DNA from: an uncultured Bacilli bacterium
Lineage (GTDB): Bacteria; Bacillota_I; Bacilli_A; RF39; UBA660
NCBI GenBank assembly: GCA_934098395.1
Contig: CAKOOM010000001.1
Coordinates: 62,001-126,000, forward strand
DNA length: 64,000 nucleotides
Reading direction: 5' to 3'
The translations under genes were made by a program, and so were the position numbers. Under the pieces are notes generated by a model that was not told the DNA's origin, did not search any database, and saw only the letters and a list, made by a program, of their open reading frames with translations. Positions 52,249 to 62,141 of this stretch are shown here, in pieces (position 1 is the stretch's first letter; each line of letters begins with the position of its first letter).

Positions 52249-53401
52249 TTATTTCCTCCATTGCGTTCCCTTTTTCTACTAATTCTGTATCAACTGAAAC
52301 ATTAACTTTGTAATTTTTATAGGTATCAGTATACCAAGATGCTTTAATTTTTTTATAGGTTTTATAATCATGTTTATAAATGTTATCTAGAAAACCATAT
52401 GCATCAATATTATATTTGTCTTTCATTTTATTTATATTATTAGTTAATTCTTTTTCTAAGTGGATACTAATTTCGTTTTCTATTTTGTCTATGGTGGATT
52501 CTTTTTTAAGTTCATAATGACAAAGTGATTCATTTAAATTTCCGGTTAATTTTATAGATATATTGATATTGTTATTTGAAATGTCAATGTTTGATTTACT
52601 AGATGTTATTTCAGTAGTTAAGTATTTATCTTTTTGACATTCATAGGTAATTATTGTGTTTTTAATGTTATTAGTTATTATGTTATAATTTCTTGATTCT
52701 TCAGTAGTTAAATATCCTTTTAATTTGTTATTTTTAAAGTATGCTAATCCAGTTAGTTTGTAATAATTTTTGGGTTCTGTATTTTCGGTATTTTCTATTT
52801 TTTCTCCAGTTGATTTTTCTTCTTTTTCAATTAATTCAATCGTGGGAAGAACTATTTCTAAGTTGGGATTTATAGTCATGTTAACAAATTCGTTAAATGT
52901 TACTTTACTTACACTTCCTAGATATTTGGCATTTGTTTCAATACTTTCTTTGATACTGGCGGATGAGATTTCATCGATAGGAGTAATTACTTTAAGAATG
53001 TTTTTATCTTTTCCTATGACAATGTAAAATTCTGTTCTAATAGAGGGATTTCTAATATAAAAATCTATTATTTCAGTTATGTCTTCTTTAGCTAATTCTT
53101 CATTTATTATTAAGAGTTGTAAATGCGATGAGTATAGAAATCTTGATGATTTTAATGATATTTTACGATAGGCTTCTTGAAGAGTTTTTCCTTTTTCTGA
53201 ATATATAACAAATGGGGCTTGAGTTACAGTTGTTTTATCTGGAGCTTGTGGATTTATTGCTTGAATTGTTGTTATATATTCACCATTTTCTTTTGTTATT
53301 TCTGTGGCACTGGCTATGGCAATAGAATTTATTTCTTTATAGTCATAACATCCGGTTAAAAGCAAAGAAATAGGAATAATTAATAGTAATATTTTATTCA
53401 T
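52235..53401 (-). CDS. spore germination receptor subunit C (lipoprotein)
   Basis: A 388-residue lipoprotein of the GerAC family. The signal peptide ends in a lipobox (ISLLLTGC), with cysteine at residue 18. The body has the family pattern YKEINSIAIASATEI and the late alpha-beta domain. It sits on the outer face of the inner spore membrane. GGAGG lies before the ATG, and the gene overlaps gerAA by 8 bases. Confidence 0.88.
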   Translation of the reverse strand: MNKILLLIIPISLLLTGCYDYKEINSIAIASATEITKENGEYITTIQAINPQAPDKTTVTQAPFVIYSEKGKTLQEAYRKISLKSSRFLYSSHLQLLIINEELAKEDITEIIDFYIRNPSIRTEFYIVIGKDKNILKVITPIDEISSASIKESIETNAKYLGSVSKVTFNEFVNMTINPNLEIVLPTIELIEKEEKSTGEKIENTENTEPKNYYKLTGLAYFKNNKLKGYLTTEESRNYNIITNNIKNTIITYECQKDKYLTTEITSSKSNIDISNNNINISIKLTGNLNESLCHYELKKESTIDKIENEISIHLEKELTNNINKMKDKYNIDAYGFLDNIYKHDYKTYKKIKASWYTDTYKNYKVNVSVDTELVEKGNAMEEINEKS

Positions 53402-54821
53402 AGTTTTCCTCCGTAGTATTTTTTGTTATGTTGTTTGATAAAAAGGGATTTCTTTTAGTTAATTTGATTGTCGGAGCTTTAACAATACTGTCTTTTAATC
53501 TTTCTTTGTTTGGTGGTGTAAAAGGAGTTAAGTAAGGTATTCCAAGATAATCTGATGAGGCAAGATTTATTAGCATGAAAATAAATATTAAAAGGATTCC
53601 ATATGTTCCTAGAATTGATGCCCCAAGCATAAAAGCTATTCGATAAATACGTAGTCCATTAATAAATTCGGGTTCTACGAAAATTAAGGATGAGATAGCA
53701 GTTATGGCTATAACTATAATCATAATAGGTGAAACAATTCCGGCATTTACAGCTGCTTCACCAAGGATAAGAGCGCCAACTATGGAGATGGCGGAACTAG
53801 CAAAACTTGGTATTTTTAAATCACTTTCACGTAGTATTTCAAAAGATACGATCATAAAAATTGCTTCGATAAAGGCAGGAAATGGAACGTTTTCTCTTTG
53901 GGCGGCAATACTTATTAATAATTCAATTGGAATTATTTCTTGATTATATGTGGTTAATGCTAAATAGACACCGGGTGTTATTAAAGTTATAAAAAATGTT
54001 AAGTACCTGATGATACGAGTTATTGAAACATTAACACTTTTATTATAATCGTCTTCTTCGGAAATAAAATTATCATTAAGTGTAGTTGGAAGAACGATAG
54101 CAAATGGATCGTTATCTACGAGAATTACTGCATATCCTTGTAATAGATATCTTGTTACGACATATGGCTTTTCAGCACTAACAGCACTAGGAAATGGATT
54201 TTTATTTTCTTTTTCTATTAAATTTCTCAATGTTCCTGAAGCAATCATTCCATCAATGTTAATTTTATTAATTAATTTATCAATTTTATCAATTATTTCT
54301 GGTTTAATTATACTATTAATATAGATTAGAGATACATCAGTCATAGTGTATTTGCCTAGTTTATATTTTTTAATCCATAGGTCATTGCTTTTAATTCTTC
54401 TTTTAATTAAACCAATATTTGTTTCAATATTTTCTGTGAATGAATCAAGTGCTCCACGGGGAGTATTCTCGGTTGTTGGTGTACTTATACCACGTGATAA
54501 ATCTTTTTTGGTTTCTAATGCAAGATATTTATTATGAGATATCATAATAATAGTAAAACCACTATTTAAATATAAACATAAATCTTTGTAGGTATTTATT
54601 TCTTTATATTTAAAATTACTTATATTATTTTTAATGCGATTATATGAAGGAATTTTAATTTTATTTAAACTCCGAATAATAAAATCGCTTATGTTACTTG
54701 AACTAGTTAGGGTTTCATTAAAAACAATATATATGTCTTTAAACAATATTCTTTTTTTTCGATAGTTAATATTATCTAAATTATTTGTATCTTTTTTAAG
54801 TTTATTAATTATTTCATTCAT
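53394..54821 (-). CDS. spore germination receptor subunit A (GerAA family)
   Basis: A 475-residue protein. The cytoplasmic N-terminal part (1-270) contains TDVSLIYINSII, GMIASGTLRNLIE and PSAVSAEKPYVV-type segments of GerAA. About five membrane helices follow (about 280-430) with the PFPAFIEAIFMI motif. A C-terminal cytoplasmic tail ends the protein. GGTGA precedes the ATG. It is the first gene of the germinant receptor operon behind a SigG-like promoter. Confidence 0.9.
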   Translation of the reverse strand: MNEIINKLKKDTNNLDNINYRKKRILFKDIYIVFNETLTSSSNISDFIIRSLNKIKIPSYNRIKNNISNFKYKEINTYKDLCLYLNSGFTIIMISHNKYLALETKKDLSRGISTPTTENTPRGALDSFTENIETNIGLIKRRIKSNDLWIKKYKLGKYTMTDVSLIYINSIIKPEIIDKIDKLINKINIDGMIASGTLRNLIEKENKNPFPSAVSAEKPYVVTRYLLQGYAVILVDNDPFAIVLPTTLNDNFISEEDDYNKSVNVSITRIIRYLTFFITLITPGVYLALTTYNQEIIPIELLISIAAQRENVPFPAFIEAIFMIVSFEILRESDLKIPSFASSAISIVGALILGEAAVNAGIVSPIMIIVIAITAISSLIFVEPEFINGLRIYRIAFMLGASILGTYGILLIFIFMLINLASSDYLGIPYLTPFTPPNKERLKDSIVKAPTIKLTKRNPFLSNNITKNTTEENYE

Positions 54822-54837
54822 TATAATTCACCATTTT

Positions 54838-54868
54838 TATTATGTTATTTATTTCAAATAAATATGTA
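54838..54868 (-). promoter_or_regulatory. sigma-G-like promoter of the germination operon
   Basis: On the minus strand TACATA, 18-base spacer, CATAATA. The SigG -10 consensus is CATAnTA, and ger operons are SigG-dependent in Bacillus. The match is good, but the region is A+T-rich. Confidence 0.45.
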
Positions 54869-54931
54869 AAAATAAGTGTATTTTATTGTTTAATTAAGTT
54901 TTATGTGATAGACTTAAGATTGGAGGTATTT

Positions 54932-56263
54932 ATGAGTAAAGATAATAATAGGATTCAAGAGTCAAAAAGAATTATTAAAGAAGAAAAGAAAAAAATTAAG
55001 AGAGAAAAGAAAATTCTTAGAAAAAAGAAAATAAATAAATTTAAAAAGACTAAGATTGGTAAATTTATTTATACTTTAAGTGATGACAGGAATAGTTATT
55101 CTTTTTCTGAATTATTTATTATTACTATTATATCTTTATTAGTAGGTGCTTTTTCTTGTTTTTCAATTATAACAATTATGTCAGGAGGAAGAAATTATTT
55201 AAAATTATCTAAAGAGTTGTCTAAGTTTTATGATTCTTATGACATATTAGTTGAAAATTACAATGGTAATGTTGATAAAAAAGAATTGGTTGATGCGGCA
55301 ATTAATGGAATGGTATCTTCGGTTGGTGATCAATATACGAGTTATGTTGACACGGAAGGTACAAATAGCTTTAATCAATTAGTTGATGGAAAATACAATG
55401 GTATTGGTTGTTTAATTCAAGAAACAGAGGATAAAAAGATTAAGGTTATGCAAGTTTATGAGAATACTTCAGCTTATGAAGCTGGTATTAAAGTAGGAGA
55501 TATTATTAAAAAAGTAGATGATAAAGATTCTTCGATTGGAAGTACTGAACTTGCTAATTATATAAAGAATAGTAAAAATAAAAGTTATGCAGTTACTGTT
55601 TTAAGAGATGATAAAGAAATAAAGTTTACTTTGTCTAGAAATGAGGTGGAAATACCTGTTGTTACTTCGAAGATATTTGATAAAGGAGATAAAAAAATAG
55701 GGTATATAAGTATTTCTATATTTTCATCAGTATCGGCAAAACAATTTAAGAGTAATTTGGAAAAGATAGAGAAAGAAGGTATTGATAGTTTAATTATTGA
55801 TGTTAGAGATAATAATGGTGGATATTTATCTAGCGTTACGGATATAACAAGTTATTTACTTCCTAGAGGTAAAATTATTTATCAGGTTCAAAAAAGTAAT
55901 AGTAAAATTAAAGCTACGAAAGATAAAACTATAGCTAAAAGAGAATATCCAATAGCAGTATTAGTTAATGAGAACAGTGCTTCGGCATCAGAAATATTAG
56001 CTGGAGCAATAAAAGAGAGTTATAATGGGTATGTTGTTGGTATGAAAACTTATGGCAAGGGAACAGTTCAACAAGTATCTGAATTATCTGATGGTAGTAT
56101 GATTAAATATACGATAGAAAATTGGCTTACACCTAATGGTAATTGGATAAATGAAAAGGGAATAGATCCGACAGATGAAGTTGAACTTAGTGATGATTAT
56201 TATAAGAATCCGAATGAAGAGAACGATAATCAATTACAAAAGGCTTTAAGTTTACTTAGTTAG
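54932..56263 (+). CDS. ctpA: C-terminal processing peptidase CtpA (S41)
   Basis: A 443-residue secreted-side serine protease. A Lys-rich start and one transmembrane helix (about 65-85) are followed by a PDZ domain and the S41 core. The catalytic Ser is in NENSASASEI and the Lys in MKTYGKGTVQQ. GGAGG lies before ATG 54932; the frame is open 30 codons upstream but without a ribosome site. In sporeformers a member (CtpB) cleaves SpoIVFA and so controls SigK, which is interesting beside sigK but not shown. Confidence 0.9.
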   Translation: MSKDNNRIQESKRIIKEEKKKIKREKKILRKKKINKFKKTKIGKFIYTLSDDRNSYSFSELFIITIISLLVGAFSCFSIITIMSGGRNYLKLSKELSKFYDSYDILVENYNGNVDKKELVDAAINGMVSSVGDQYTSYVDTEGTNSFNQLVDGKYNGIGCLIQETEDKKIKVMQVYENTSAYEAGIKVGDIIKKVDDKDSSIGSTELANYIKNSKNKSYAVTVLRDDKEIKFTLSRNEVEIPVVTSKIFDKGDKKIGYISISIFSSVSAKQFKSNLEKIEKEGIDSLIIDVRDNNGGYLSSVTDITSYLLPRGKIIYQVQKSNSKIKATKDKTIAKREYPIAVLVNENSASASEILAGAIKESYNGYVVGMKTYGKGTVQQVSELSDGSMIKYTIENWLTPNGNWINEKGIDPTDEVELSDDYYKNPNEENDNQLQKALSLLS

Positions 56264-56353
56264 TAATAATTTTGATAAAATTTGGTAATTTTTACAACAA
56301 AACTAACTATTTTTTGATATTTGGAGTTATAATTATGTAGTTGGGAGGCAATA

Positions 56354-57076
56354 ATGTTAAATATTATTATTTGTGAAGATAATGAAGTTTTTATGAAAAA
56401 GAATGTCGATAGTATTAATATTGCGCTGGCTAATAGCGATGTTGATTATCGAATTCGTAAGTTTGATGGGTACTGTGATGAACTTGGTGAAATAATTAGG
56501 AATAAGGAAATTAAGAAGATATACCTTTTAGATGTAGAAATTAATGGTACTTCAGGATTAGAAATTGCTTCAAAGATTAGAGAAAATGATTGGGATAGTA
56601 TAATTATAATTGCTACGGCGTATGACAAATATCATAATGATGTATTTTATACGAGATTGATGGTTCTTGATTTTATTTGTAAATATAAAGGTTATGAAGA
56701 AAGACTAGTTGATGATATGAAAGCTGCTGTAGATATTACTTGTAAACAAAGTTTATTTGTATTTAAGTATAATCATGTTGTTTATAGATTACCTTATAGT
56801 AGCATTTGTTATGTAGAAAAAGAACCATTAATTAAAAGATGTATAATTCATACATATAATAATCAATATTATATAGTTAAATCTATTTCTTGGTTATTAG
56901 ATAATCTTGGAAGTAGTTTTGTTCAAACACATCAATCATGTATTGTAAATTTAAATAATGTTAAAGAAGTAGACTGTAGTACAAATACAATAATATTTAA
57001 AAACGGAGAGAGTACAAATTTATTAGCTGATAAGAAAAAGAAAGAGATAAAAGAATATGTGGGACTTAATAAGTAA
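56354..57076 (+). CDS. AgrA-like LytTR response regulator
   Basis: A 240-residue regulator. The receiver domain (1-115) has the acidic pocket ICEDNE and the phosphorylated Asp in YLLDVEI, with TAYDK after it. The LytTR DNA-binding domain (about 135-235) shows VYRLPYSSICYVEKE, FVQTHQSCIVNLNNVKEV. GGGAGG precedes the ATG. It overlaps the kinase gene by 20 bases. It should respond to the peptide made by the adjacent agrBD genes. Confidence 0.9.
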   Translation: MLNIIICEDNEVFMKKNVDSINIALANSDVDYRIRKFDGYCDELGEIIRNKEIKKIYLLDVEINGTSGLEIASKIRENDWDSIIIIATAYDKYHNDVFYTRLMVLDFICKYKGYEERLVDDMKAAVDITCKQSLFVFKYNHVVYRLPYSSICYVEKEPLIKRCIIHTYNNQYYIVKSISWLLDNLGSSFVQTHQSCIVNLNNVKEVDCSTNTIIFKNGESTNLLADKKKKEIKEYVGLNK

Positions 57077-58349
57077 TTACTTAGGACCTTTGATTACTAC
57101 AGTTACAGCATTTATTTTTATGAAATTCATTTTAAAGAAAGAAATAAAAATAGCTCCTATATATGTTGTTGTGATTATTTTATTTGTTCCATCTATTGCT
57201 TCTCTTAGCAGTTTAGATAATTATATGTTTTTAAGGACGATGATATCGTGTTTTTTGTGTTTGTTACTGTATATGTTTACATTTGAATTAGAGTTCTTTA
57301 AAGCAATGTTTTTCTCAATTATCTATTTTTTACTGCTTATAATATCTGAGTTATTTACCTTTCTAGTTTTAACACAAATATTACATGTAAGTAATAATTA
57401 TTTATATAATGTATTTGCTGATAGTATCCTATCTAATTCTGTAATGGGATTACTTTCATTGCTGTTTGGATGGCTGTTTCGTAAATTACTTATCAAAGTA
57501 GATAATATTAAATTTAAAAATACTTTTCAAATATATTTAGTTTTATTATTTGTTGTATTTTTATTCTTCTTTTATATTACATTTACTAATATTGGTAAGG
57601 GAATAGACGTTGCTGCGGGAATTATGGTTGTTGCTGCATTGCTGGTAGTTACAATGTATTTAATAAGTCAAACATATAGAAATAATGCTTTGTTAGATAA
57701 ATATGATAAATTATTGGAATTTATTAAAAAGTACGAAACGGAAATTGATAATCAAAGAACTGTTAGACATGAACTTAAAAATCAATTATTAACTATTCAA
57801 TCTAAAATTCTTGATAATGATAAGAAAGAAAATATAATTAAATATATTGATGAGATATTAAATGATAATAAAAAGACCATTAAGCATGAAGTTTATGCAA
57901 AATTTAGTAAATTACCATCAAATGGTATAAAAGGTTTGTTTTACTTTAAGGTAAGTGAAGCACAAGATAAAGGAATTAATGTTAAAGTTAATATAACACC
58001 TGATTTTGATAATTCCAGATTATCTAATCTCGATTCGCTTGAATTTAATCAATTAGGTAAAATTTTGGGAATTATTTTAGATAATGCCATTGAAGGTGCA
58101 GAAGTAACTAAAAATAAGGTTTTAGGAATAGAAATATATTCACATGATAAAAAAATTTATTTTGTCATTTCTAATTCTTATTCGAGTCAATTAAATTCAA
58201 GTTTAAGTGTAATTAATAAATCTACGAAAGGTGCTCATAGAGGACATGGGTTATTACTTGCAAGAGCGATAGTTAAAAGTAATAAGAATTTATCATTAGA
58301 AACTAGTGTAAATGATAGTGTTTATATTCAGATTATTTCTATAAAATAA
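57057..58349 (+). CDS. AgrC-like sensor histidine kinase
   Basis: A 430-residue kinase. The N-terminal half has six or seven transmembrane helices that would bind the cyclic peptide. The dimerisation motif is RHELKNQLLTIQ with the phospho-His. The GHKL ATPase domain shows GIILDNAIEGAEV (N box) and GHGLLLARAI (G box). This is the AgrC arrangement. The start lies in the end of the regulator gene. Regulator before kinase is reversed from agrCA of staphylococci. Confidence 0.9.
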   Translation: MWDLISNYLGPLITTVTAFIFMKFILKKEIKIAPIYVVVIILFVPSIASLSSLDNYMFLRTMISCFLCLLLYMFTFELEFFKAMFFSIIYFLLLIISELFTFLVLTQILHVSNNYLYNVFADSILSNSVMGLLSLLFGWLFRKLLIKVDNIKFKNTFQIYLVLLFVVFLFFFYITFTNIGKGIDVAAGIMVVAALLVVTMYLISQTYRNNALLDKYDKLLEFIKKYETEIDNQRTVRHELKNQLLTIQSKILDNDKKENIIKYIDEILNDNKKTIKHEVYAKFSKLPSNGIKGLFYFKVSEAQDKGINVKVNITPDFDNSRLSNLDSLEFNQLGKILGIILDNAIEGAEVTKNKVLGIEIYSHDKKIYFVISNSYSSQLNSSLSVINKSTKGAHRGHGLLLARAIVKSNKNLSLETSVNDSVYIQIISIK

Positions 58350-58350
58350 A

Positions 58351-58372
58351 AAACTTCATAATGAAGTTTTTT
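58351..58372 (+). terminator. bidirectional terminator between agrC and agrD
   Basis: AAACTTCAT pairs with ATGAAGTTT, flanked by an A run and a T run. Confidence 0.75.
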
Positions 58373-58380
58373 TAGTGGAG

Positions 58381-58503
58381 TTATTTATTTAATAGTGATT
58401 TTGGCATTTTAGGTTCATCAAGAATTAGAAATGTGCATCCTTGAGTTCCTAATGTGGCAGCTAAAGTTCCTAATACAGCAAGTACGCTTGAAAATAATTT
58501 CAT
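58381..58503 (-). CDS. AgrD-like cyclic peptide precursor, 40 residues
   Basis: A short gene on the minus strand behind AAGGAG. It has an amphipathic leader (MKLFSSVLAVLGTLAA), a core region with one cysteine (GTQGCTFLIL), and a C-terminal recognition tail DEPKMPKSLL. The DEPxxPxxL tail is the conserved AgrD signature. The autoinducer would be a thiolactone ring closed on C23; the ring could be CTFLI or CTFLIL because the cut may fall before or after the last Leu. It follows agrB by 14 bases in one operon. Confidence 0.88.
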   Translation of the reverse strand: MKLFSSVLAVLGTLAATLGTQGCTFLILDEPKMPKSLLNK

Positions 58504-58517
58504 TTATTTCTCCTTTC

Positions 58518-59126
58518 TTAATTATATTGAGCATTATAATTTTTATAGTTGTTGTATGATACACCATATAATTTATATGTTATTGGTAGTATCATAATTG
58601 TGGCTTCGATAAAGCCTACAAACATGAAATTAGTAATATAATTATCTTTTAAAAATATTATTAATAAGGTCATGATTGTACTAGTAATAATACTTAATAT
58701 TTTAAATTTTTTTCTCTTTTTTTCATTAATAAGGGGTCTTTTTTCTGTATCTGCTGGTGCATATATTATTATTAGAATTAAAGATATAACTGATAAAATT
58801 ATTTTAGTTATTATACTTATCTTTAAATATATAGCAAGGAATGCTCCGAATATAAACAATGATATTGATGTGAATAGACAAGCTGTACTGTTTTTGGTAT
58901 GTAATCCAAAAGCAAATAGTCTTATAATGTTATAGAACAATATCATTAAAATTGTTTCTTTAAATATATTTAGAACTATTGAGAGTAACACAATTACAAC
59001 TATTTTGGTAATAGTTAAATATATACTTTCTAATCCATATTCAATTATTTCTATTTGTTCTTCATTTAGTTCTGGTTTATTTATTTTAATATTCTTGATG
59101 CAGTTATTTAAAATTTTCTTTTTCAA
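58518..59126 (-). CDS. agrB: AgrB peptide-processing membrane protease
   Basis: A 202-residue membrane cysteine protease that trims AgrD and closes the ring. The catalytic His is in FAFGLHTKNSTACL and the Cys follows in TACL (His and Cys about 7 residues apart, as in the family). Five or six helices follow, with APADTEKRPL near the middle. The start is TTG 59126, with GGTGA 6 bases upstream. Its gene and agrD are convergent with the regulator and kinase. Confidence 0.92.
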   Translation of the reverse strand: MKKKILNNCIKNIKINKPELNEEQIEIIEYGLESIYLTITKIVVIVLLSIVLNIFKETILMILFYNIIRLFAFGLHTKNSTACLFTSISLFIFGAFLAIYLKISIITKIILSVISLILIIIYAPADTEKRPLINEKKRKKFKILSIITSTIMTLLIIFLKDNYITNFMFVGFIEATIMILPITYKLYGVSYNNYKNYNAQYN

Positions 59127-59143
59127 TACCGCTCACCATACTC

Positions 59144-59149
59144 ATTATA
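59144..59149 (-). promoter_or_regulatory. -10 box of agrBD
   Basis: On the minus strand a perfect TATAAT 18 bases before the agrB start. No good -35 was seen, which would fit activation by the AgrA-like regulator; I could not find a clear LytTR repeat pair. Confidence 0.4.
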
Positions 59150-59320
59150 GTGTATATTGTTTTTTAAAAACTTAGTTTAATTTATTATACTTTGAGAGTG
59201 GCTTATTTTATTTTCGGTAAACTAGTTGTTAATAAATTAGGCTAATTTTGAATAATATTTTAAATGTTTTTAATTGGTAAATATAATAATTGAAATTATG
59301 ATTAACAAATAGTCTTTTTC

Positions 59321-59349
59321 TTTACAAAAAATAGTAAAAATGCTATAAT
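59321..59349 (+). promoter_or_regulatory. promoter of the ftsK/spoIIIE gene
   Basis: TTTACA, 17-base spacer, TGCTATAAT (extended perfect -10). Confidence 0.75.
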
Positions 59350-59373
59350 TTTAGTATAAGTGAGGTAGATGGT

Positions 59374-61563
59374 ATGGCAAAGAAAAAGCAAAAGAAAGAG
59401 AAAGAAAAATTTGAATATAGTAATGAGATTATTGGAGTAATATTGATATTACTTTCAATAATTGGAATGCTAGGATATGGTAGAGCAGGTAATTTTATTC
59501 GTAGTTTTGCTGTTTTCTTAGTTGGTGTAGCCTATTTTCCATTATTAATAGCCTTTTTAGTGTTGGGTGTCTATTTAATTGTTAAAAGAAAGACTCCAAA
59601 GTTATTATCTAGAACTTCAATTGGTGCTGGTTTGATAGTGATGGCTATTTTAACTTTATTACATTTAGAGTATTTATCTAGTGATACGCAAATAATATCA
59701 GAAACTTTTAAAAATATTATGTTAGCTTTTAAATCTGTTGATATAATTAAAAATTGTGGTGGAGGTATTATTGGTTCACTTTTGGTATATGTGTTTAATT
59801 GGGCGTTTGCAGATGGAATAATTATAGTTGTTATTACTATGATTGTGTTAGGACTTATTTTAATGCTTAATACTTCTGTTTTAACAATGTTTAGTAAATT
59901 AAAATTGAAAAAACGTACTAAGGAAGCTAAACATGAGGAAGAATCTGATAATGAAGAAGAGGTTACTGATAAGAGAATAGTTATATCTTCAATTGATGAA
60001 TTGACTAATAAGAAAGAAGATAATATTCAAGAAAAAGAAACTGATGACGATATTCCAATTAAAACTGGTAATGAGAAAAATGATAGTGAAAAGGTTCAAG
60101 AAGTGGTAAAGAATACTGATTATAAGTTACCTTCACTTAATCTTTTAAAAACAGTGAAAAATGTTAATAGTAAGGAAAATGAAGTTAGAGCTAAAGAAAA
60201 TATTCAAAAATTGGAAGAGGTATTAAAAGTATTTGATATTTCTGGAAAGATAGTTCAAGTAAATATTGGACCTACTGTTACACAGTATGAGTTAGATTTG
60301 AAGGCTGGTACGAAGGTTAATAAACTTTTAGGAATCCAGAGAGAAATTGCACTAGCTATGGCTGCTAAAGATGTAAGAATACAGGCACCAATACCTGGTA
60401 AGAATACGATTGGAATTGAACTTCCTAACAAAGTAAATTCAAGTGTATCATTTAAAGAAGTTTTAAGTAATATGCCAGAAATTAATGAGAAAACTTTACT
60501 TGCTGTTGGTCTTGGTAAAGATATTATGGGTAAGGTTAAATGGTGTGAGATAAATTCAACTCCGCACTTGTTAGTAGCAGGTTCTACGGGTAGTGGTAAA
60601 TCAGTATGTATTAACTGCATCATTGCATCAATACTAATGCGAAGTAAGCCGGATCAAGTAAAATTAGTGTTAGTGGATCCGAAAAAAGTTGAGTTTTCTA
60701 TGTATAATGGAATACCACATTTATTGTCACCTGTTGTTACTGATGCGAAGAAAGCTTCAATTGCTCTTAAAAATATTGTTCATGAGATGGAACGTAGGTA
60801 TGAATTGCTAGAACATACGAAAAATAAAAATATTACGGCTTATAATAAATATTGTGAAACACATACGGAGTACCAAAAATTGCCTTATATTGTTGTTATC
60901 ATTGACGAGTTGGCTGATTTGATGTTAGTAGCTGCTAAGGAAGTAGAGGATTCAATTATGAGAATTACTCAGATGGCAAGAGCTGCTGGTATACACTTAA
61001 TTGTTGCTACACAAAGACCATCAACTGATATTATTACTGGTGTAGTAAAAGCTAATATTCCATCTAGAATTAGTTTTGCAGTATCATCTCAAATAGATTC
61101 AAGAACTATTCTTGATATGGGTGGCGCTGAAAAACTTCTTGGTAAAGGTGATATGTTATTTTTACCAATGGGAGAGAGTATTCCAATGAGAGTTCAAGGA
61201 GCTTATGTATCTGAAGAGGAATTGCAAAAATTAGTTGATTATACGATAGGTCAACAAAAAGCAATATATGACGAGACATTAACTATTGATAGAAGTGAAA
61301 GTGATAGTGGCAGAGGTGTTCCTGATAGTGATGGTTATGCATCAAATGAAGAATATGATGATCCGATATATAATGAAGTAGTAGATTTTGCTGTTAGTGC
61401 TGGTAAAATTAGTGCTTCATTAATTCAAAGAAAATTTAGACTTGGTTATAATAGGGCAGCAAGAATAATTGATTTGCTTGAAGAAAGAGGTGTTATAGGA
61501 CCTCCGAATGGTTCTAAACCGAGAGAAGTATTAGTTAAATTAGAAAAACAAGAAGAAGAGTAA
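59374..61563 (+). CDS. FtsK/SpoIIIE DNA translocase
   Basis: A 729-residue septal DNA pump. Four membrane helices (about 20-170) are followed by an acidic linker. The motor domain has Walker A GSTGSGKSVCIN and Walker B VVIIDELADLM. The C-terminal gamma winged helix (GKISASLIQRKFRLGYNRAARI) reads DNA polarity sequences. In a sporeformer it would also move the chromosome into the forespore. Only one copy is in the window; which of FtsK or SpoIIIE it is cannot be told. Confidence 0.93.
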   Translation: MAKKKQKKEKEKFEYSNEIIGVILILLSIIGMLGYGRAGNFIRSFAVFLVGVAYFPLLIAFLVLGVYLIVKRKTPKLLSRTSIGAGLIVMAILTLLHLEYLSSDTQIISETFKNIMLAFKSVDIIKNCGGGIIGSLLVYVFNWAFADGIIIVVITMIVLGLILMLNTSVLTMFSKLKLKKRTKEAKHEEESDNEEEVTDKRIVISSIDELTNKKEDNIQEKETDDDIPIKTGNEKNDSEKVQEVVKNTDYKLPSLNLLKTVKNVNSKENEVRAKENIQKLEEVLKVFDISGKIVQVNIGPTVTQYELDLKAGTKVNKLLGIQREIALAMAAKDVRIQAPIPGKNTIGIELPNKVNSSVSFKEVLSNMPEINEKTLLAVGLGKDIMGKVKWCEINSTPHLLVAGSTGSGKSVCINCIIASILMRSKPDQVKLVLVDPKKVEFSMYNGIPHLLSPVVTDAKKASIALKNIVHEMERRYELLEHTKNKNITAYNKYCETHTEYQKLPYIVVIIDELADLMLVAAKEVEDSIMRITQMARAAGIHLIVATQRPSTDIITGVVKANIPSRISFAVSSQIDSRTILDMGGAEKLLGKGDMLFLPMGESIPMRVQGAYVSEEELQKLVDYTIGQQKAIYDETLTIDRSESDSGRGVPDSDGYASNEEYDDPIYNEVVDFAVSAGKISASLIQRKFRLGYNRAARIIDLLEERGVIGPPNGSKPREVLVKLEKQEEE

Positions 61564-61583
61564 AATCTTTCTTCTTTTGTTTT
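61545..61583 (+). terminator. terminator overlapping the end of ftsK/spoIIIE
   Basis: The Lys/Glu codons AAGAAGAAGAG pair with CTTTCTTCTT, then TTTTGTTTT. The stop codon is in the loop. Confidence 0.5.
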
Positions 61584-61697
61584 ATAAATAATAATATACA
61601 CTTTATTTTACACTTTAAAATATTTTTGATAGACAAATAAAATTCACAGTGATATATTATATATAGATAATGAATGGAAAGTGAGAATGATAATAAA

Positions 61698-62141
61698 ATG
61701 AAAATAGGAATAACTAATGATCATAGAGGTGTAACTGCTAAACATTTTTTGACAGATTATTTGACTGAATTAGGATATAATGTAATAAATTATGGAACAA
61801 ACACTGAAGAACCAGCTGATTTTCCTGACTATGCAAAAAAACTAGGAGATGCTATTTTAGATAAGGAAGTATCACTTGGAATAGCAATTTGTGGAACTGG
61901 TATAGGAATGAGTATTGCTCTTAACAAGATGAAGGGTATATATTGTGCTAAGGTATCTACGAAGAGTGAAGCAATTCTTTCTAAAGCACATAACGATGCT
62001 AATGTAATGGCTTTATCTGAAGAGATGGATAAAGAAACAATGAAAGATGTTGTAAAGGCATTTATTGAAACACCATTTTCAAACGTAGATAGATATGTAA
62101 ATAGAAATAATAAAATTAAGGATATAGAAGATAATGTATAA
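61698..62141 (+). CDS. rpiB: ribose-5-phosphate isomerase B
   Basis: Interconverts ribose-5-phosphate and ribulose-5-phosphate. The 147-residue RpiB/LacA protein has NDHRG near the start (phosphate and catalytic His) and the active-site Cys in ICGTGIGMSI. I chose ATG 61698 because MKIGITNDH is the canonical start; the ATG at 61674 has no ribosome site. With rpe in the window, both branch points of the non-oxidative pentose path are present. It overlaps the DUF1146 gene by 8 bases. Confidence 0.92.
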   Translation: MKIGITNDHRGVTAKHFLTDYLTELGYNVINYGTNTEEPADFPDYAKKLGDAILDKEVSLGIAICGTGIGMSIALNKMKGIYCAKVSTKSEAILSKAHNDANVMALSEEMDKETMKDVVKAFIETPFSNVDRYVNRNNKIKDIEDNV

